Shown: positions 24,108 through 36,492, numbered from the stretch's first letter. The stretch: DNA of 64,000 nt from Antedon mediterranea (GCF_964355755.1 NC_092677.1:24152101-24216100), one strand, 5' to 3'. Numbers and translations: made by a program. The notes: generated by a model from the sequence alone, not told the origin.

Positions 24108-24435
24108 AGGAGAATCCCCTACTAAGGGGACACCTCTATTAAGGGGACACCTCTATTAAGGGGACGAGAATCCCCTACTAAGGGGACACCTCTATTAAGG
24201 GGACGAGAATCCCCTACTAAGGGGACACCTCTATTAAGGGGACACCTCTACTAAGGGGACACCTCTACTAAGGGGACACCTCTACTAAGGGGACACCTCT
24301 ATTAAGGGGACACCTCTATTAAGGGGACACCTCTATTAAGGGGACACCTATTAAGGGGACACCTCTATTAAGGGGACACCTACTAAGGGGACACCTCTAC
24401 TAAGGGGACACCTCTACTAAGGGGACACTTTCCTA
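24108..24435. repeat. 17-bp minisatellite (GGGGACACCTCTATTAA)n
   Basis: About 18 units of a 17-bp repeat, with some 14-bp units lacking CTC. At the left a higher-order block GACGAGAATCCCCTACTAAG recurs two to three times. The right flank (24480-24530) has more distant relatives, CCCCCTATTGAGGGGACAC. Confidence 0.9.
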
Positions 24436-25659
24436 AAAAACGAAGAAAAAATTATATACTGTATATTATCATACTATGGTCAAACCCCCTATTGAGGGGA
24501 CACTTTTTTGGGTCCCTAAGGTTTACTGTATTTCATTAATCATTGTCATCAATAGCATCTAGTCATCTTCCATGGTATTGGTATCTTTGTTTTCAAAAAT
24601 AATTAAGAGCTGTTTTGATATGCCACAACCTACTGTACGACCTACTTGTTACATTTGTTGTACATAGCCAGGGACATTTGAATGTGCTTCCACTCAATTA
24701 CTTTATCACAGTTTTAGCAGATTCCAGGACCAGACATGACCTAAGTCATCCCACATTGTTATTTTGCCATTCTAAAGTAATTTGACCTCTGTTTCTTTAA
24801 TAGCCAATCACCTCCTTGTATTCATTTGATTTTCGATAAAATATATTCAAAGTTATCCGAGTCAGGACCGTACTGTATGAATGTAAACTATGAGTTTTTC
24901 TATTTCGATAATGATGTTACCAAGATTTTTTGTATACAATACACTATTGTTTTATATCTTATTTACACACTATATTATATTCATAGAAATATAAAACAAT
25001 TATGTACCAAGGAATACATTTGAATACTGTACTTCAATATCAGTAACATAATAAATTCCATCATTTTATTCAGAGAAGACACATGATCAATTTACAGCAA
25101 ATTCAAAATATTTCCAATTCATTCTCTATCTTACTTTAGAATTATTAATAACATCAATCACTGTTATTATTTTAATCCAACAGCATAGTAATAAAAAAAA
25201 AGTTAAAGCATTACAACAAAATAATCTTAGTTTCAATATTTGTGTACTGCTTTTTTAAAATTTGTAATTGGATTTCAAACAGTTATAGCTTGGTTTGTTT
25301 CACAATAAACCTAAATATATCAAATTGCAAATAGTGTAATTAATCCAATCATTTTGGCTAAATTAAAACTAATGAATTTTAATAGACAAAATAGTTCAGT
25401 TATTATAGTGAATTTAGTCAATCTTTTATAGGCATGGACATGAACACTTAAATTTTTGATTTGATGTATATTTTTGTATGTTGTCCTGTGTAAATGGACA
25501 CCTGGATATTTTTTTAGCAATAAATACAATTTCTATACAAAGGAAAAACATCAATCAACAAACAATTAAAATATAAATAACAATGCCTTGATAATATTTT
25601 AGCTACATATCAATGAATTTTACACAAAAAATGAGCCAAAAATTATCAACATAACCAAC

Positions 25660-25943
25660 TAAGGGCCTGTTCAGACCTACAGTATGGAGTTATTCGTATC
25701 GTACGCAGCATACAATTCCATAGTTCTGAACCAGGAAAAGATTAGTGAACGACGCTTACAATACGTAAGTCGTGTATTAATGATCAAATTCGAATCAAAT
25801 TTACTCCTGCATGTCCAAATTGGTGGCACTTCAGTTTAACAAAAGCGTTAAGCAAGTTTGAACACTTTGCTGTTACGACGCTAATCTTAACATTACGATA
25901 TTGCTTGTGATACGAAAGAATCTTGGATCTGAACATACCCTAA
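25660..25943. mobile_element. MITE with TAA-GGGCCTGTTCAGACC ends
   Basis: TAA at 25660-25662 and 25941-25943 flanks ends GGGCCTGTTCAGACC and GGATCTGAACATACCC. Interior words CTGAACCAGG and GACGCTAATCTTAAC resemble those in 4264-4929, so the two are probably related. Confidence 0.6.
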
Positions 25944-26907
25944 ATTCATACATAACAGAGTTTCACACTGAATGTTTAGAATGCAAGCTACTGTTTATAG
26001 ACTTTCTATAATATACTACTGATTTTGTAACTATGGATGTCCGTTTACGGTATGAAAAAAAACCTTATCTCTTTAATATCATTGTATACTTTTATTTCGT
26101 TAGCACCTTCCTTTCAACTTTCTCACATCAATGGAACATTTAAAAAATTAAAGAAAATTTAAAAGGAACATGCAACATTTTTGCTATTGAATGGCAATGC
26201 AATGAGTTGAGGCAATCTTTTTTATTTGATAAATATTCTAAAATGCCGACAAAGTTTCCACATTCATTTTCCATCGTCAGTTCAGTTTAAAGTGTTTTTT
26301 ATATTCTTTTTAAGCAACATATCAGTACAAATTAAAGTAAACCTGATTCTTTGAAACAAACATTAAATAGCGTTGAAGTATCCATATTTGAATGCATATT
26401 TATAAGGTATTCATATACCATCAGCCATGTTTAAAATTATTTAGAATGGAATATGTTCAAGAATACGCTTGTGTTTTTAAAATCATTTGCATACATACAT
26501 TCAGAATAATATGGACCTCAAAGAGTTTATATAATTCATGCGAACATCTAGGTGACAGTGAAGTGAGGTGATCAAGATCTCTTTAAAATGGCCGCTGAAG
26601 AACCGAATAAATCATGACACATTTTTTTTATTCAGTTAATAAAATTAATCTATTTTTAATGGCATGAAATGAATAACTTTGCATTGCAGCTTGCACTTAT
26701 CAAAAACCATATTTTCAATATTGCAAAAAACTCACAAAACCGCAATTGTTTTTAAAAGATGGATTTTAAAACCTAGATTGATCCTGATTGCCCAAAATCG
26801 TTTTTTAAAACTCTGCCGAAGCAAGTTTTAACGGCCATTTAGTCAGTGATTTGTCTGCAGTTTGGAAGATCACTGAACCATACAAACATTGGACTACTGT
26901 GCTGCAA

Positions 26908-27090
26908 GGTCCAGTTTCTGCTGAGGAATAAAACTGAGGGTAAATCCATACCTAATTTTGCAGCATGAAACAGGACAAATTTTCAAAAACCGATTAAATG
27001 GAACCTTGCAAATAAAGGTTAAATACGTGTTTTTAAAAAACATTTTAAATCGCCATTTAACAGATTTATTAGGCACTATGCAGCAGAAAC
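26908..27090. mobile_element. Foldback MITE (GTTTCTGCTG / CAGCAGAAAC)
   Basis: GTCCAGTTTCTGCTG at the left and CAGCAGAAAC at the right form inverted ends. Interior GGAACCTTGCAAATAAAGG. Related to the hairpin at 112-195. Confidence 0.45.
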
Positions 27091-27599
27091 AAACAAAAAA
27101 TATTTTTAAAAACAGGTCAAAATGTCTTATTTGTTAAAATTTTTATTTATTTATTACTACTAACAACTACATCAATAAGGAATTGCAAACAATGTATTCA
27201 TTGTTTACACTTTGCTATATATACTTTGAATAATAAAGTAAGGATATATAATGGACAGAATGTATTGGTAAAGCTGTATTGTTTTAAATAGTATTAATTA
27301 TGACCTAGATACTACTTTTGTTTTTGGATAACATCATGTGTTTAATCACTCAACACTTAATCTTTCTCACAAGATTATTTATTTTCAATTTTAAGACACT
27401 TAAATCAATCTGTTTATTTTTTTCTTAAAGAGTACCATGACATTTATACAAAATTTATATTGTGTAATAATGATTAAATAAAATAATTTATTCAATTCAA
27501 TAATTCCATGATGTGAATAATTTGAATAATAATTAGCCATTTTTGTTATGGTTTCACAATTAATTTATGATACAGTCAGAGTAATCAAATTTATCGTAT

Positions 27600-27860
27600 A
27601 ACAATTGCTAGTTGCGGTAAGAGTTTAATTTGCATAAAGAACATGTATTACGTATCAATTTTCATACTGACTAGCAGAATAGCGATCAATTATGATAAGA
27701 AACCTAAGCATTAACTGCGATTAATGCCCTCCTGTTTTCACCGAGAACATCATAAGCATTTCTGATTAGCTAACGCTTACTATCCTCTGACCCCACTCCT
27801 CATTCGCCTGTTGGGAACATAACCATCTGCCCATCACTTTTGCACTTGAGTGGTCAGACA
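27600..27860. promoter_or_regulatory. Candidate conserved non-coding block
   Basis: Less AT-rich and non-repetitive, with several factor-type cores: TGCGGT (Runx), ATTTGCATAA (octamer-like), TGATTAGC and ATTAATG (homeodomain). It lies about 400-650 bp upstream of exon B. This is pattern reading only; no alignment supports conservation. Confidence 0.25.
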
Positions 27861-28254
27861 GATTAGACCATACACACCTTAGGGATCTCAACATTATGGT
27901 AGCTGGTATTTAACATATTGTAAAACTAGTTTGTTTGATATATATTGGGTCTAAACTTCCTTGATCAATCACCAACTGAGATCAACAACTGTATTTGACC
28001 TTAAAAAATTAAACTATTTAATATTTGACACATCCGAGTAACATAAGTACTCTTCCTTCCTGATCATCTTAGCCTTGACTTCCCTATGTCATAGTGGACT
28101 ATTCCAACCTTTGCCATGTAAATTGTGTACACAGAACAGCTATTCAATAGGCCATAACAGTGATAATCTGACTGAACAAGCTAAGCTATACAAGGCAAGC
28201 CTGAAGGCCTATTGTGAGTTAGAAGCTATATCACCTTTTATTTTTATACATCAG

Positions 28255-28359
28255 AGAATGTTACTGCCACCAGCTCAATGAATAACGGAAATATTTATTC
28301 TCCCGTGAGAGGCATGGAGTCGCCGTACATGTATTTTCCTCCACCTTTACCTTTAGGAG
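28255..28359 (+). CDS. GSE1: GSE1-like exon B (35 codons, Pro-rich end)
   Basis: The acceptor ends TTTTTATACATCAG at 28254 and the donor is a consensus GTAAGT at 28360. The exon is 105 bp, phase 1 to phase 1, so it could be skipped without breaking the frame. The G left over from exon A plus AG gives Glu, and the frame is open throughout; using the AG two bases further on would hit a stop after ten codons. The peptide is Asn/Ser-rich, then YSPVRGMESPYMYFPPPLPLG. In-frame ATGs at 28278, 28314 and 28329 could start a shorter isoform. The short vertebrate GSE1 protein starts with a KGM-type segment followed by SP-rich sequence, which RGMESP may match; this is inference. Confidence 0.8.
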
Positions 28360-29579
28360 GTAAGTTAATTGTGTATATATGCTACAAATGCTACAACTAC
28401 AACACTACTGTTGTTAATTAGAAAGGTTATCTGTGTCTCAAAGCTACTGACCTTCTGCTGTGAGCCTTTGTCTATTTTCATAATGTAACAGTAAAACGTT
28501 AGAAAATTTATGATTAATAATAATAAACTGTATGGCTGTAAATACAGTATAAATTTGTATACTGAATAGTTATTGCGTTTACGCGGCTGGTCTATTATTA
28601 AGGAAAAGGATGACTTATTTAGGCTTAGTATTCAAGGATATGGGATGTATTGTACGTGCAATAGGTAGATATAGTTCATACGTAATAATATGATGGTGTT
28701 TTAAGCCATTGTTATAACAAAGCTCACAAGTGAATATAAACAATCGATGAACAACTGCAGCCATTGAAAATCATTCATGAGCAATCAACCGAAAACAGCT
28801 TTAAGTTAATTCTAAAAACTGAGGATCATAATTGAGGTTGCTGCACAAACTACCACAAATAATGAAATACTATGTAATATCATACTAAGCTACAGTATGT
28901 TAAATCAAAATGGTGGTAGGTATCCATGATATGAAATATGCCCTTCTTTTAATCTAGCCATTATTGCACTGAACTGTTACTAAATCTACCAGCAAATTTA
29001 ATGCAGTGTTGTTATTTAAATTGCCTTCTATCCAAACACCATGTTCACTTGACCAGAGCTGTTTGTATTACACTTTAAGAGCTGTGTAGAATAAAAGAAA
29101 GATTTGTTGCTCAATAGTGTGTGTTTTTTATAATTACCTGTTAATAACGCGTAAATAGTGGTCATTGATTGACTAATCCCATTGCATCTCATTTGATAGT
29201 GACCTATTTGAAGGTGTATGGAGTGCAAACTGTGCCAAACAATTTCTTATTAATTCATGATTATGGAATGGAAATTGTGTAGAAAAAATTTGTATTGAAT
29301 ATTATTTTAATAAGCTTTACATATCTTTACATTCTTTGAATTCCTGCTTTTAACCTTGTAGTAGTTTTAATTGAAGAGCAGTAATTGGCATTTTACTTAT
29401 CATATCTACAAGGTACTGTGTACATACAGTACTATATTCTAGTCTATACAATCTGTGAGGTTGTACTATTTTAATGCATACTGGTAGCAACAAGGAAAAT
29501 ATGGTAAATGTATATCATTAAAATTTATGATTATCATGATCATTATTATTATAACTCATGACGTGTCAAAAAGATTAGG

Positions 29580-30200
29580 ATGGGTACCGGAAAAGAAAAT
29601 GTTGGTGATAAGATCTACTAAGAGATTCAGTAGAGCTTTCTTGGGATGCCAAATTGGAAAATCTTGAATTACCTACAGCTTCCCTAGGGTGAGGCTACAG
29701 TACTAAAGAATTAACAGTTGGTGACAATGTTTTTAAATAGGCCTATATACTGTAGTTAATGCTTACTTAGAGTAATGTAGATGTCATTGCAATAAAGGTT
29801 GCTGACAAATCTAGGACTAGTTTTACAGTTACTGATTTTCTGTTGAGAAACACGGTAAAAAGTTTAGTGACAAAATCTTAAACAGTTTCTGCTTACTTGG
29901 TAATAAGGTGGAATAAGGTTTGTCACAACATCTTGAACTAGTAATAGTAGGTAGAGTATACAGAATACCTTCAGGAGAATATAATTGTTGACAAAATCTT
30001 TAACTACTACAGTTTACAGTCTACTTTCTTACTGTAGGATGGATGACACAGTAAAATAAGGTTGGAGACACTCTTGGATGTTGAACTAGTACTAGTATTT
30101 GGTGAGAAGGGAGTTGACACAGCGTGAAAGGGTTGGTGACAAATCATTTGTGATCAGAAAGTTCTAATGTTCCTTTAGGTGATAATGTAAAAGGTTAACA
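29580..30200. repeat. Degenerate roughly 100-bp tandem repeat (GTTGGTGACAAATC)
   Basis: Diverged words GTTGGTGATAAGATC, GTTGGTGACAATG, GGTTGCTGACAAATC, GGTTTGTCACAACATC, TTGTTGACAAAATC, AGGTTGGAGACACTC and GGTTGGTGACAAATC recur at irregular intervals, mostly followed by an ACTAG- or TACT-containing segment. An old tandem array is likely. Confidence 0.5.
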
Positions 30201-30834
30201 AATATTTTGCTACTGTATACAGTAGTACTGCTGTAAGTAAGAGGAAAAAACAAAAGAGCCCCTTGTTGTAAATGCTATGGTAATATTTTTAGTTGATATT
30301 TGGAATTGATTGATAGATGGCTAGTAAAGCTTCACTTATTAAAATAATAGTTATTGTACCTAGTTTAAAAAAACAATTATTAACTGATCTGTAGCATTGT
30401 TAATTGTTAAATAAATAAACGGAAATATTCAAAACTTGAATAGCATTTACGATTTGTTAATAAGATTTGGAATGTGGAATAAATACTGTATCTGCTGTAT
30501 CATATATAAATTGATATTTAATATGTGATTATATTTTTGTCATTCTCTACTCCACTGTAGATTCAAGTTCAAATTGTATGAAGGATATTTTATCAGCTTG
30601 CAATAATCTCCATATTCTAAAGTAGCTAGCATTTTAACGATCCAAATGGACTAATTAACATCACATTCATTCTAAATTTGAGCAGATTGAACGTACATGA
30701 CATGACCTACTCGTTAAAACTAACAGCACCTTCGCTGCCCTTTTGTAGACGTTTCCGTTTTAATTTAAAAATCAATTTGAATCCAAGACGTTGGTTTTCA
30801 TATGAGGGGCAATAACTACAGTATAATCAAGGTG

Positions 30835-30849
30835 ATTTGCATAACAAAG
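30835..30849 (-). promoter_or_regulatory. Perfect Sox-Oct composite motif
   Basis: The + strand reads ATTTGCATAACAAAG; the reverse complement CTTTGTTATGCAAAT is the canonical composite of a Sox site (CTTTGTT) directly abutting an octamer (ATGCAAAT), bound in vertebrates by SoxB1 with Pou factors. It lies in the 11.9-kb intron, about 2.5 kb downstream of exon B, in a block (30600-30890) that is relatively free of repeats. Function here is inference. Confidence 0.5.
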
Positions 30850-32748
30850 CACAATCAACGATGACGACGAAGGAAGGATTTATGATTATGTAATGTACGT
30901 TTAATTTCTTTTCTCCCAATCTTAATTCTCATAATTAAAAATTTTTAACAAATACACTTTGACGTGTAAGTGATTGACGTGTAAGATCACTTATACTGTA
31001 CATCACCATCAACAAATTCTGAATGTGGGTGTTTTTAAACATGACAATTAAACATATACTATATAGTCCCCATTGTCACCAAAAACATAAAATAAATAAT
31101 AAAAATAAAATAAATTTTAAAAAATAAATTGAATAAGATCACGCTTTGAATGTACAGTACTGTAATTTGAATAAACTCTCTTAATCCTGAGGACGAAACA
31201 TCGAGAAACATAACAGTTCTTTTCAGAGCTAACGTACGTGGTGTACCGCAAACTTTATATCAACATAATATAGATACAGATCAGTAATAGTAAATTTACT
31301 TTGACCAAAAATTGGATCAGAAAAGAAAAATATTTACCTGAAAAAAAAAAACATAATTTAAAGAGAAAAACAAGTTTAAACTGCCAGCATTTTAAAAATA
31401 CGGTACCCCTTAAAATTTACAGTATTTTATAAAGAAATGTGTTTGATTTCAGCACTGTGTATGAGGTACAGTATACTGTAATTTGGTTAGTTGAGCTTGA
31501 ATCAAATGTGTTGTAGTGCAATGGCATCCATATTCACATATCTTAGTTTATGATTCTGATAAACTGATTTAAATAACGCAGTTAATCATGTGTAGTACAG
31601 TATTTGCAAACTTTCACAAACTACAGTATTGTAAAGACAATGTTTGGAAATAAATGTACATGAACAAGAGAATTTGAATTATACTGTAGGCAAATGAAGG
31701 GGATCTTTTTGAATTCTGCTTTGTATTGGTTTACAAGTAACCTACAATTTGCACTTTTACACTTTAACCAAAACTCTAAACATACCTAAGTATTATTTAA
31801 ATTGATAAGCCTAAGTATTTTGTAACAGTTTTGAATCAAAGTTCAATCTTTATATTAATAATTCTGAACCTGTTTATTTTAAAAGTGGATCAGTAACCGC
31901 ATAGAATTGGAAAGTTTGTATCAGACAATCTACATGATGTTTGTTTAATGGTTGGCTTCTGTTGCGTGTAATAAGGTAATGGTATTCTTGAGAAAAGATG
32001 AGAAATCAACACTATAAAAATTAAAGATTGACATGTTTAGCTATTAAATCATTGCAGTTTGACACATTGAACACACAATTATGATATACTGTAAAATGTA
32101 CATTTAGTCGTGTTTCTGTTTGATTAATCTGTAATTATTCTGTGCTTACACTACAGTAGGCCTATGTGGCCGCATTCACCAATCATGCTTAAGTGAGATA
32201 AGTATTTCCCTCAAGTACTGTATTTTCTGTATTTCACAAAAGAAGAAGTCAATAAATATTTAAAGATTTTACTTGAGTGATATTTATTAATGCATATTAC
32301 GAAACTGGAAGTTTTAGCGCTCCCGGATAATCTCCTAAACAACTTTTAATGGTTGGATCTGTCTGGATTTAGAGTGACTTCGGTGGCCGGACTTGACCCA
32401 CCAAATGTTCATTGTGTCCTTTGAGACTGTACATTCAGGTACAGTATACTGAATTCAAAGGATTTTATGAGAATTCTATGGAAACCATGCTAATTTTGTT
32501 GTCTGGTGCCATTTTGTTTTGAGGAGAGTACTGTATGTCCGGTTATTTACAGTAGTGCCAACCAGCATGTTCCAGGTATACAAATATTTGTTTTACTGTA
32601 TTGTTATTAGGAACATTTTTATATTACTGTACAGTATATTAAAATGGTGATTCGCTGCATAGGCCTTAATGTCATAGTTGCTTTATAATATTGTTTTATA
32701 TTGATTGTGCTCATTTGCATACTTATTTATTTTCTGTATTTCACTTAA

Positions 32749-33250
32749 GTGATATTTATTAATGCATATTACGAAACTGGAAACTCTGAAATAATGTTGT
32801 CCTTCTATAGGTCAGTTATAGAGAGTGTCATAACGTATTCTTTAACGGTATGGTTCGGTAGCACTACCGAAAATGAAAGGCGTGACCTAAATAGAATAGT
32901 CAAGACCGCATCGCGTATAATTGGATCTGCACAATTGCCTTTGGAGAACATATTTTCGGATTGTCTTCTGAAAAAGGCAGTGGCTATCAAAGATGATCAA
33001 TTTCATCCGGCCTCTAGTATGTTCCAGTTGATGCGCAGCGGTCGGCGATTTCGTTCTATTAAGGCCAATAAGGCACGATTTACAATATTTCTTAGAGCCT
33101 TAAACATAATGTAGACACTTTTTTGTAATGTTTTTGTTTTTGAGTTCGTGTTGTGTCCGTTGGATATTGTGCTCCGCCAACAGAGCAAACAGAATTTCTA
33201 TGTTTTTTCTTAAAACAAATGATAATAAATGATACTTGACTTGACTTGAC
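32749..33250 (+). pseudogene. LINE reverse-transcriptase C-terminal fragment and 3' tail
   Basis: An open frame to the stop at 33114 encodes the C-terminal part of a non-LTR retrotransposon polyprotein. The segment FYRSVIESVITYSLTVWFGS, then a basic RRDLNRIVKTASRIIG stretch and a HPASSMFQLMRSGRRFRSIK segment, are typical of the post-reverse-transcriptase region of jockey/CR1/L2-type LINEs. After about 80 bp of 3' UTR the element ends in AAATGATAATAAATGATA followed by repeated CTTGA, the short-tandem tail of this class. The catalytic reverse-transcriptase and endonuclease parts are absent, so this is a dead 5'-truncated copy; the real coding start is probably near 32785. Confidence 0.8.
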
Positions 33251-34473
33251 TTAAAGCATTTTATGGTATTATCCGTTTTTTTATTATTAGCTCATGCTCA
33301 GAGAATAGAGATTGAAGGCTCATCTAGTCATGCTATTTTGAGTTGATACTTTTGCTAACCGTATTTAAAACAAACATTTATAAACTCATTGTGATTCAAT
33401 ACAGTGAATTACCAAATGAAGCTGATTCCTTAGGTACTATAGGTTAGATAGAACATCAATAGGTTATCAATGTTTTAAGATAAACATTCATTATCAATTG
33501 TTTTCTAGGAACGTTTCAATTAGTTCACTATAATACATCACATGTACAAGATGTGAAAATTTATGATGGCATTTTAATGATATATTTCAAATGTATTCAT
33601 TGATTTATTGTCGGTATGCTGTAGACTGTTCAAAAAGATTACAGCAATAACTAATCTTATCACAGTGGTATAAATTGCAGATCATGATTTTCATTATACA
33701 TACAGTCTTACATGTGTACAACTGTTCTTATGGCGTACAGTACTGGATATACTGTAAGAATCCACCCATGGCCATGTACTGTAGGAATATAGTGAACACC
33801 GTTTAGTTTATAAATCACCACAAAAAAAAACCCAAGCAATTAAATAACAAGTTTACCCACTAAAAGAAGTGTTAGTAACCGAGATCCAGTGAACGTCCAG
33901 TTTAAACCACTTACACTTAAGTGGGATATTACCCTAAAAGTATTTCACTTAAGAAAATACATATTACATTACAATAAAACTCAGCAGATTTTGTAAAATA
34001 GTGTTTATTGAGTGTGGTTGTTCTCAGCACCTGTATCTACTGTAGATTTCTCCTGTATCATGGACTTTTTGGTAATACAACATCACATGTGTATTTATTT
34101 TCTTTCAACAATATTTTACGAAGATGTTACATCCAGCCGAAGCTGATCATTAGGGACCCTCACAAAAATACATCATGAACAATAACAATTAAATTAAAAT
34201 TTAGGATAAAAAATACTGTATCTACAGTATGATGGGTCATAGATATACATGCACCACATGTGATACAGTACAAATGAGATGCTGTATTACCATAATATTG
34301 CTATTATCTGGACAAATATTGTATTGTACAGTGGTTGAGATACTGTACCAGCACATCAGCACTAAGAATCGGGTACTGTAGAAATATATTATCATTTGTG
34401 TACAACAGAATATTTTTACATACAGCTTCAGTATCAGATAAAGAAGCAGTTTAATACATTATTCAAATATATG

Positions 34474-34535
34474 TTGCATAATAGCATTTATATCGCGTAA
34501 TATTTGTTGCGATATAAATGCAGCATATTATACAA
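34474..34535. repeat. Hairpin, 13-bp perfect stem
   Basis: GCATTTATATCGC (34484-34496) pairs perfectly with GCGATATAAATGC (34509-34521) across a 12-nt loop. Outer TTGCATAATA and TATTATACAA extend it imperfectly. Probably the tip of a foldback element. Confidence 0.6.
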
Positions 34536-35512
34536 CCTCACTGGACAGGTGATAGCTTATTATCCAAGTCAGTAGTAGCAAAGCATTATAGAGCATGCTC
34601 GTTTGTAACCCAACTTAATGCGTCTTCAACACATTAGCAAGTCGGGTAGCGGCATTAAACCAGTTTATGTCATCACCGGTTAAATGCACCGTGCATTCAC
34701 TATCGTCTATGAACAGCTATCACATATTGATTATTCCCTCGACTATAACGCAACAATATTGATTTCCACTCGCGTGTTTATAAATATTTTGCTATTGTCT
34801 ACTTTTGTTAATAAAGCAGATACGTTTTTTACTTCATTTTGTTAGTATGTTTTGAGTAATATGAGAGAATGTAAAACTTGATAATGGCGGTGACAGTCGT
34901 GTGATTGGGTGATTGGATGTTGCATCACTCGCAATGTTTTATGAGTGCATATAATGTTAATTTCTATTCTTATTTTTATTGCTAAAATTGGTTTTCATCA
35001 TTAACCTGTTTTGGTTTCGGGGATGATCATTGTGAGTGTATAAATTGGATTGCTTCTTAAAAAATTAGCTTATGTTTTGTTTTTTTGTCAAATATCAGCT
35101 TATTGATTTGGCCTTGAAGAGCATTTAGTCAGTATATAGTGGCGTTCACATCAGACATTAGATCATCAAGCGTATTATGTAACATTTTCTAGTACTTACC
35201 ATTAAATTGCCGTTGTTTTCGGTTTTTAAGAAAGTCAATAAATTATATAAGTGCTTTACTAATGAGCTACAGTATTATGCACAAATACAATACTATTTTT
35301 TTCTTCATAGCAGTTGAAGCTTGGCATACAATTGTAGGGAGTACTTTGGACATCAAATTGCTTAAATTCATCGTTTATACTTTGGCCTAAAAATTAAAGC
35401 AGCATTTATATTCTTGAATCTTATTTTAATTTTTATTTATTTTTAACTGCTTTTTTGTAAGTATTTGTTTCATATATTTATTAGTTTGAATTTGTTTACT
35501 CTAAAAATATGT

Positions 35513-35680
35513 AGTTAACAGTAGAAATTTAATATTTTATTTAATTTATTTTACATGGATATACCCAGTGGGTTGTACACTACATGATTCAATCACTTTT
35601 ATGTTGGTTCGGTGGGGTTTGCTATTGTTTTTTGGAGGTTTGCGGGGGTTTGCAGGGTTTGCGGTGTTTGACAATACCCA
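35513..35680 (-). mobile_element. Second copy of the GGGTATTGCTAAACCC MITE (partial)
   Basis: Reverse complement of much of 1705-1853: CATGGATATACCCAGTGG, the ACTTTTATGTTGGTTCG segment and the terminal CAATACCC are all recognisable. Only one half of the foldback is present. Confidence 0.65.
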
Positions 35681-36492
35681 AAACTATTTGCGGCTTGAAT
35701 TTCAATAACTCACACAAATTTAATTTTTTGTCAAAATATTATTAAATTAATTTGACCAAAAGTTTTGGCTTCACAGTACCGTATTTGTATAGTAAAGTAC
35801 CACTTTTTTTAGAAATACCTTGCATCAGTATTAATGTTTAGAAACAGAATCTTCCCTGATTGTACAGTACATCACAATCAGTATAAAATTAAATTCATAT
35901 TTTACATAAAATCTAGTTTTTTCCTCCACATGCAAACTCTAGCATTACGTTTGCACACATACACTAGTATATACAGTACAGTATAATTCAAAGATTGGAA
36001 ATAGAATTGGCACATTTTTAAGTTTCTACAGAATGATGGTATTTTGTATTAATATTAAATTCACCATATTTAGCATTATCAATTTTGAAGTACTTACTGT
36101 ACTCAACCCATTAACGGTGGTAGAATTTCCAAGTCAAATTGTGGCTGATTTATTAGCAAACATCTGTCAGTCGCGTGGCTTGTCTGATCTACTGGGTTCC
36201 ACTATTTAGGTTTGAGCAGTCAGCAAGCATGACATTAAATGCAATAGGTTAAATGTCAATGCCAATGTCAAGAGGTCAGATGATTTATCACTCTTAGCTA
36301 TTGTACATGATGTGTGATGAATACAGTGATGGTATTTTGCATGGATAAACTATGCTATGACTTTATCTTGCCATAGATAACAGCCATAGCATTATAGTAC
36401 AGTGCACTCATCTTTGTATAAAAATGTTATCTATGAAAAACTATATAAAGTTATTAAATCCAATCTTATTTACTAATTACCTGTACCATAAT

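Larger units (their letters stand above)
14130..28254 (+). other. GSE1: Intron A-B (14.1 kb)
   Basis: The intron runs from donor GTAAGA to acceptor ATACATCAG. It holds two abutting TTAA-flanked elements (14268-16494), a degenerate third copy, an old repeat at 18.4-19.1 kb, a MITE nested in a LINE tail, 15-bp and 17-bp minisatellites, a 24-bp repeat and several foldbacks. About 16960-18430, 20450-21130, 21950-22880, 22990-23400, 24530-25650 and 27090-27600 are AT-rich with nothing else recognised. 27600-27860 is less repetitive and listed as a candidate conserved block. Confidence 0.8.

Noticed and set aside
24108-24435. CRISPR-like regular repeats
   Set aside because: Direct 17-bp units with no unique spacers in a eukaryotic intron; an ordinary minisatellite.
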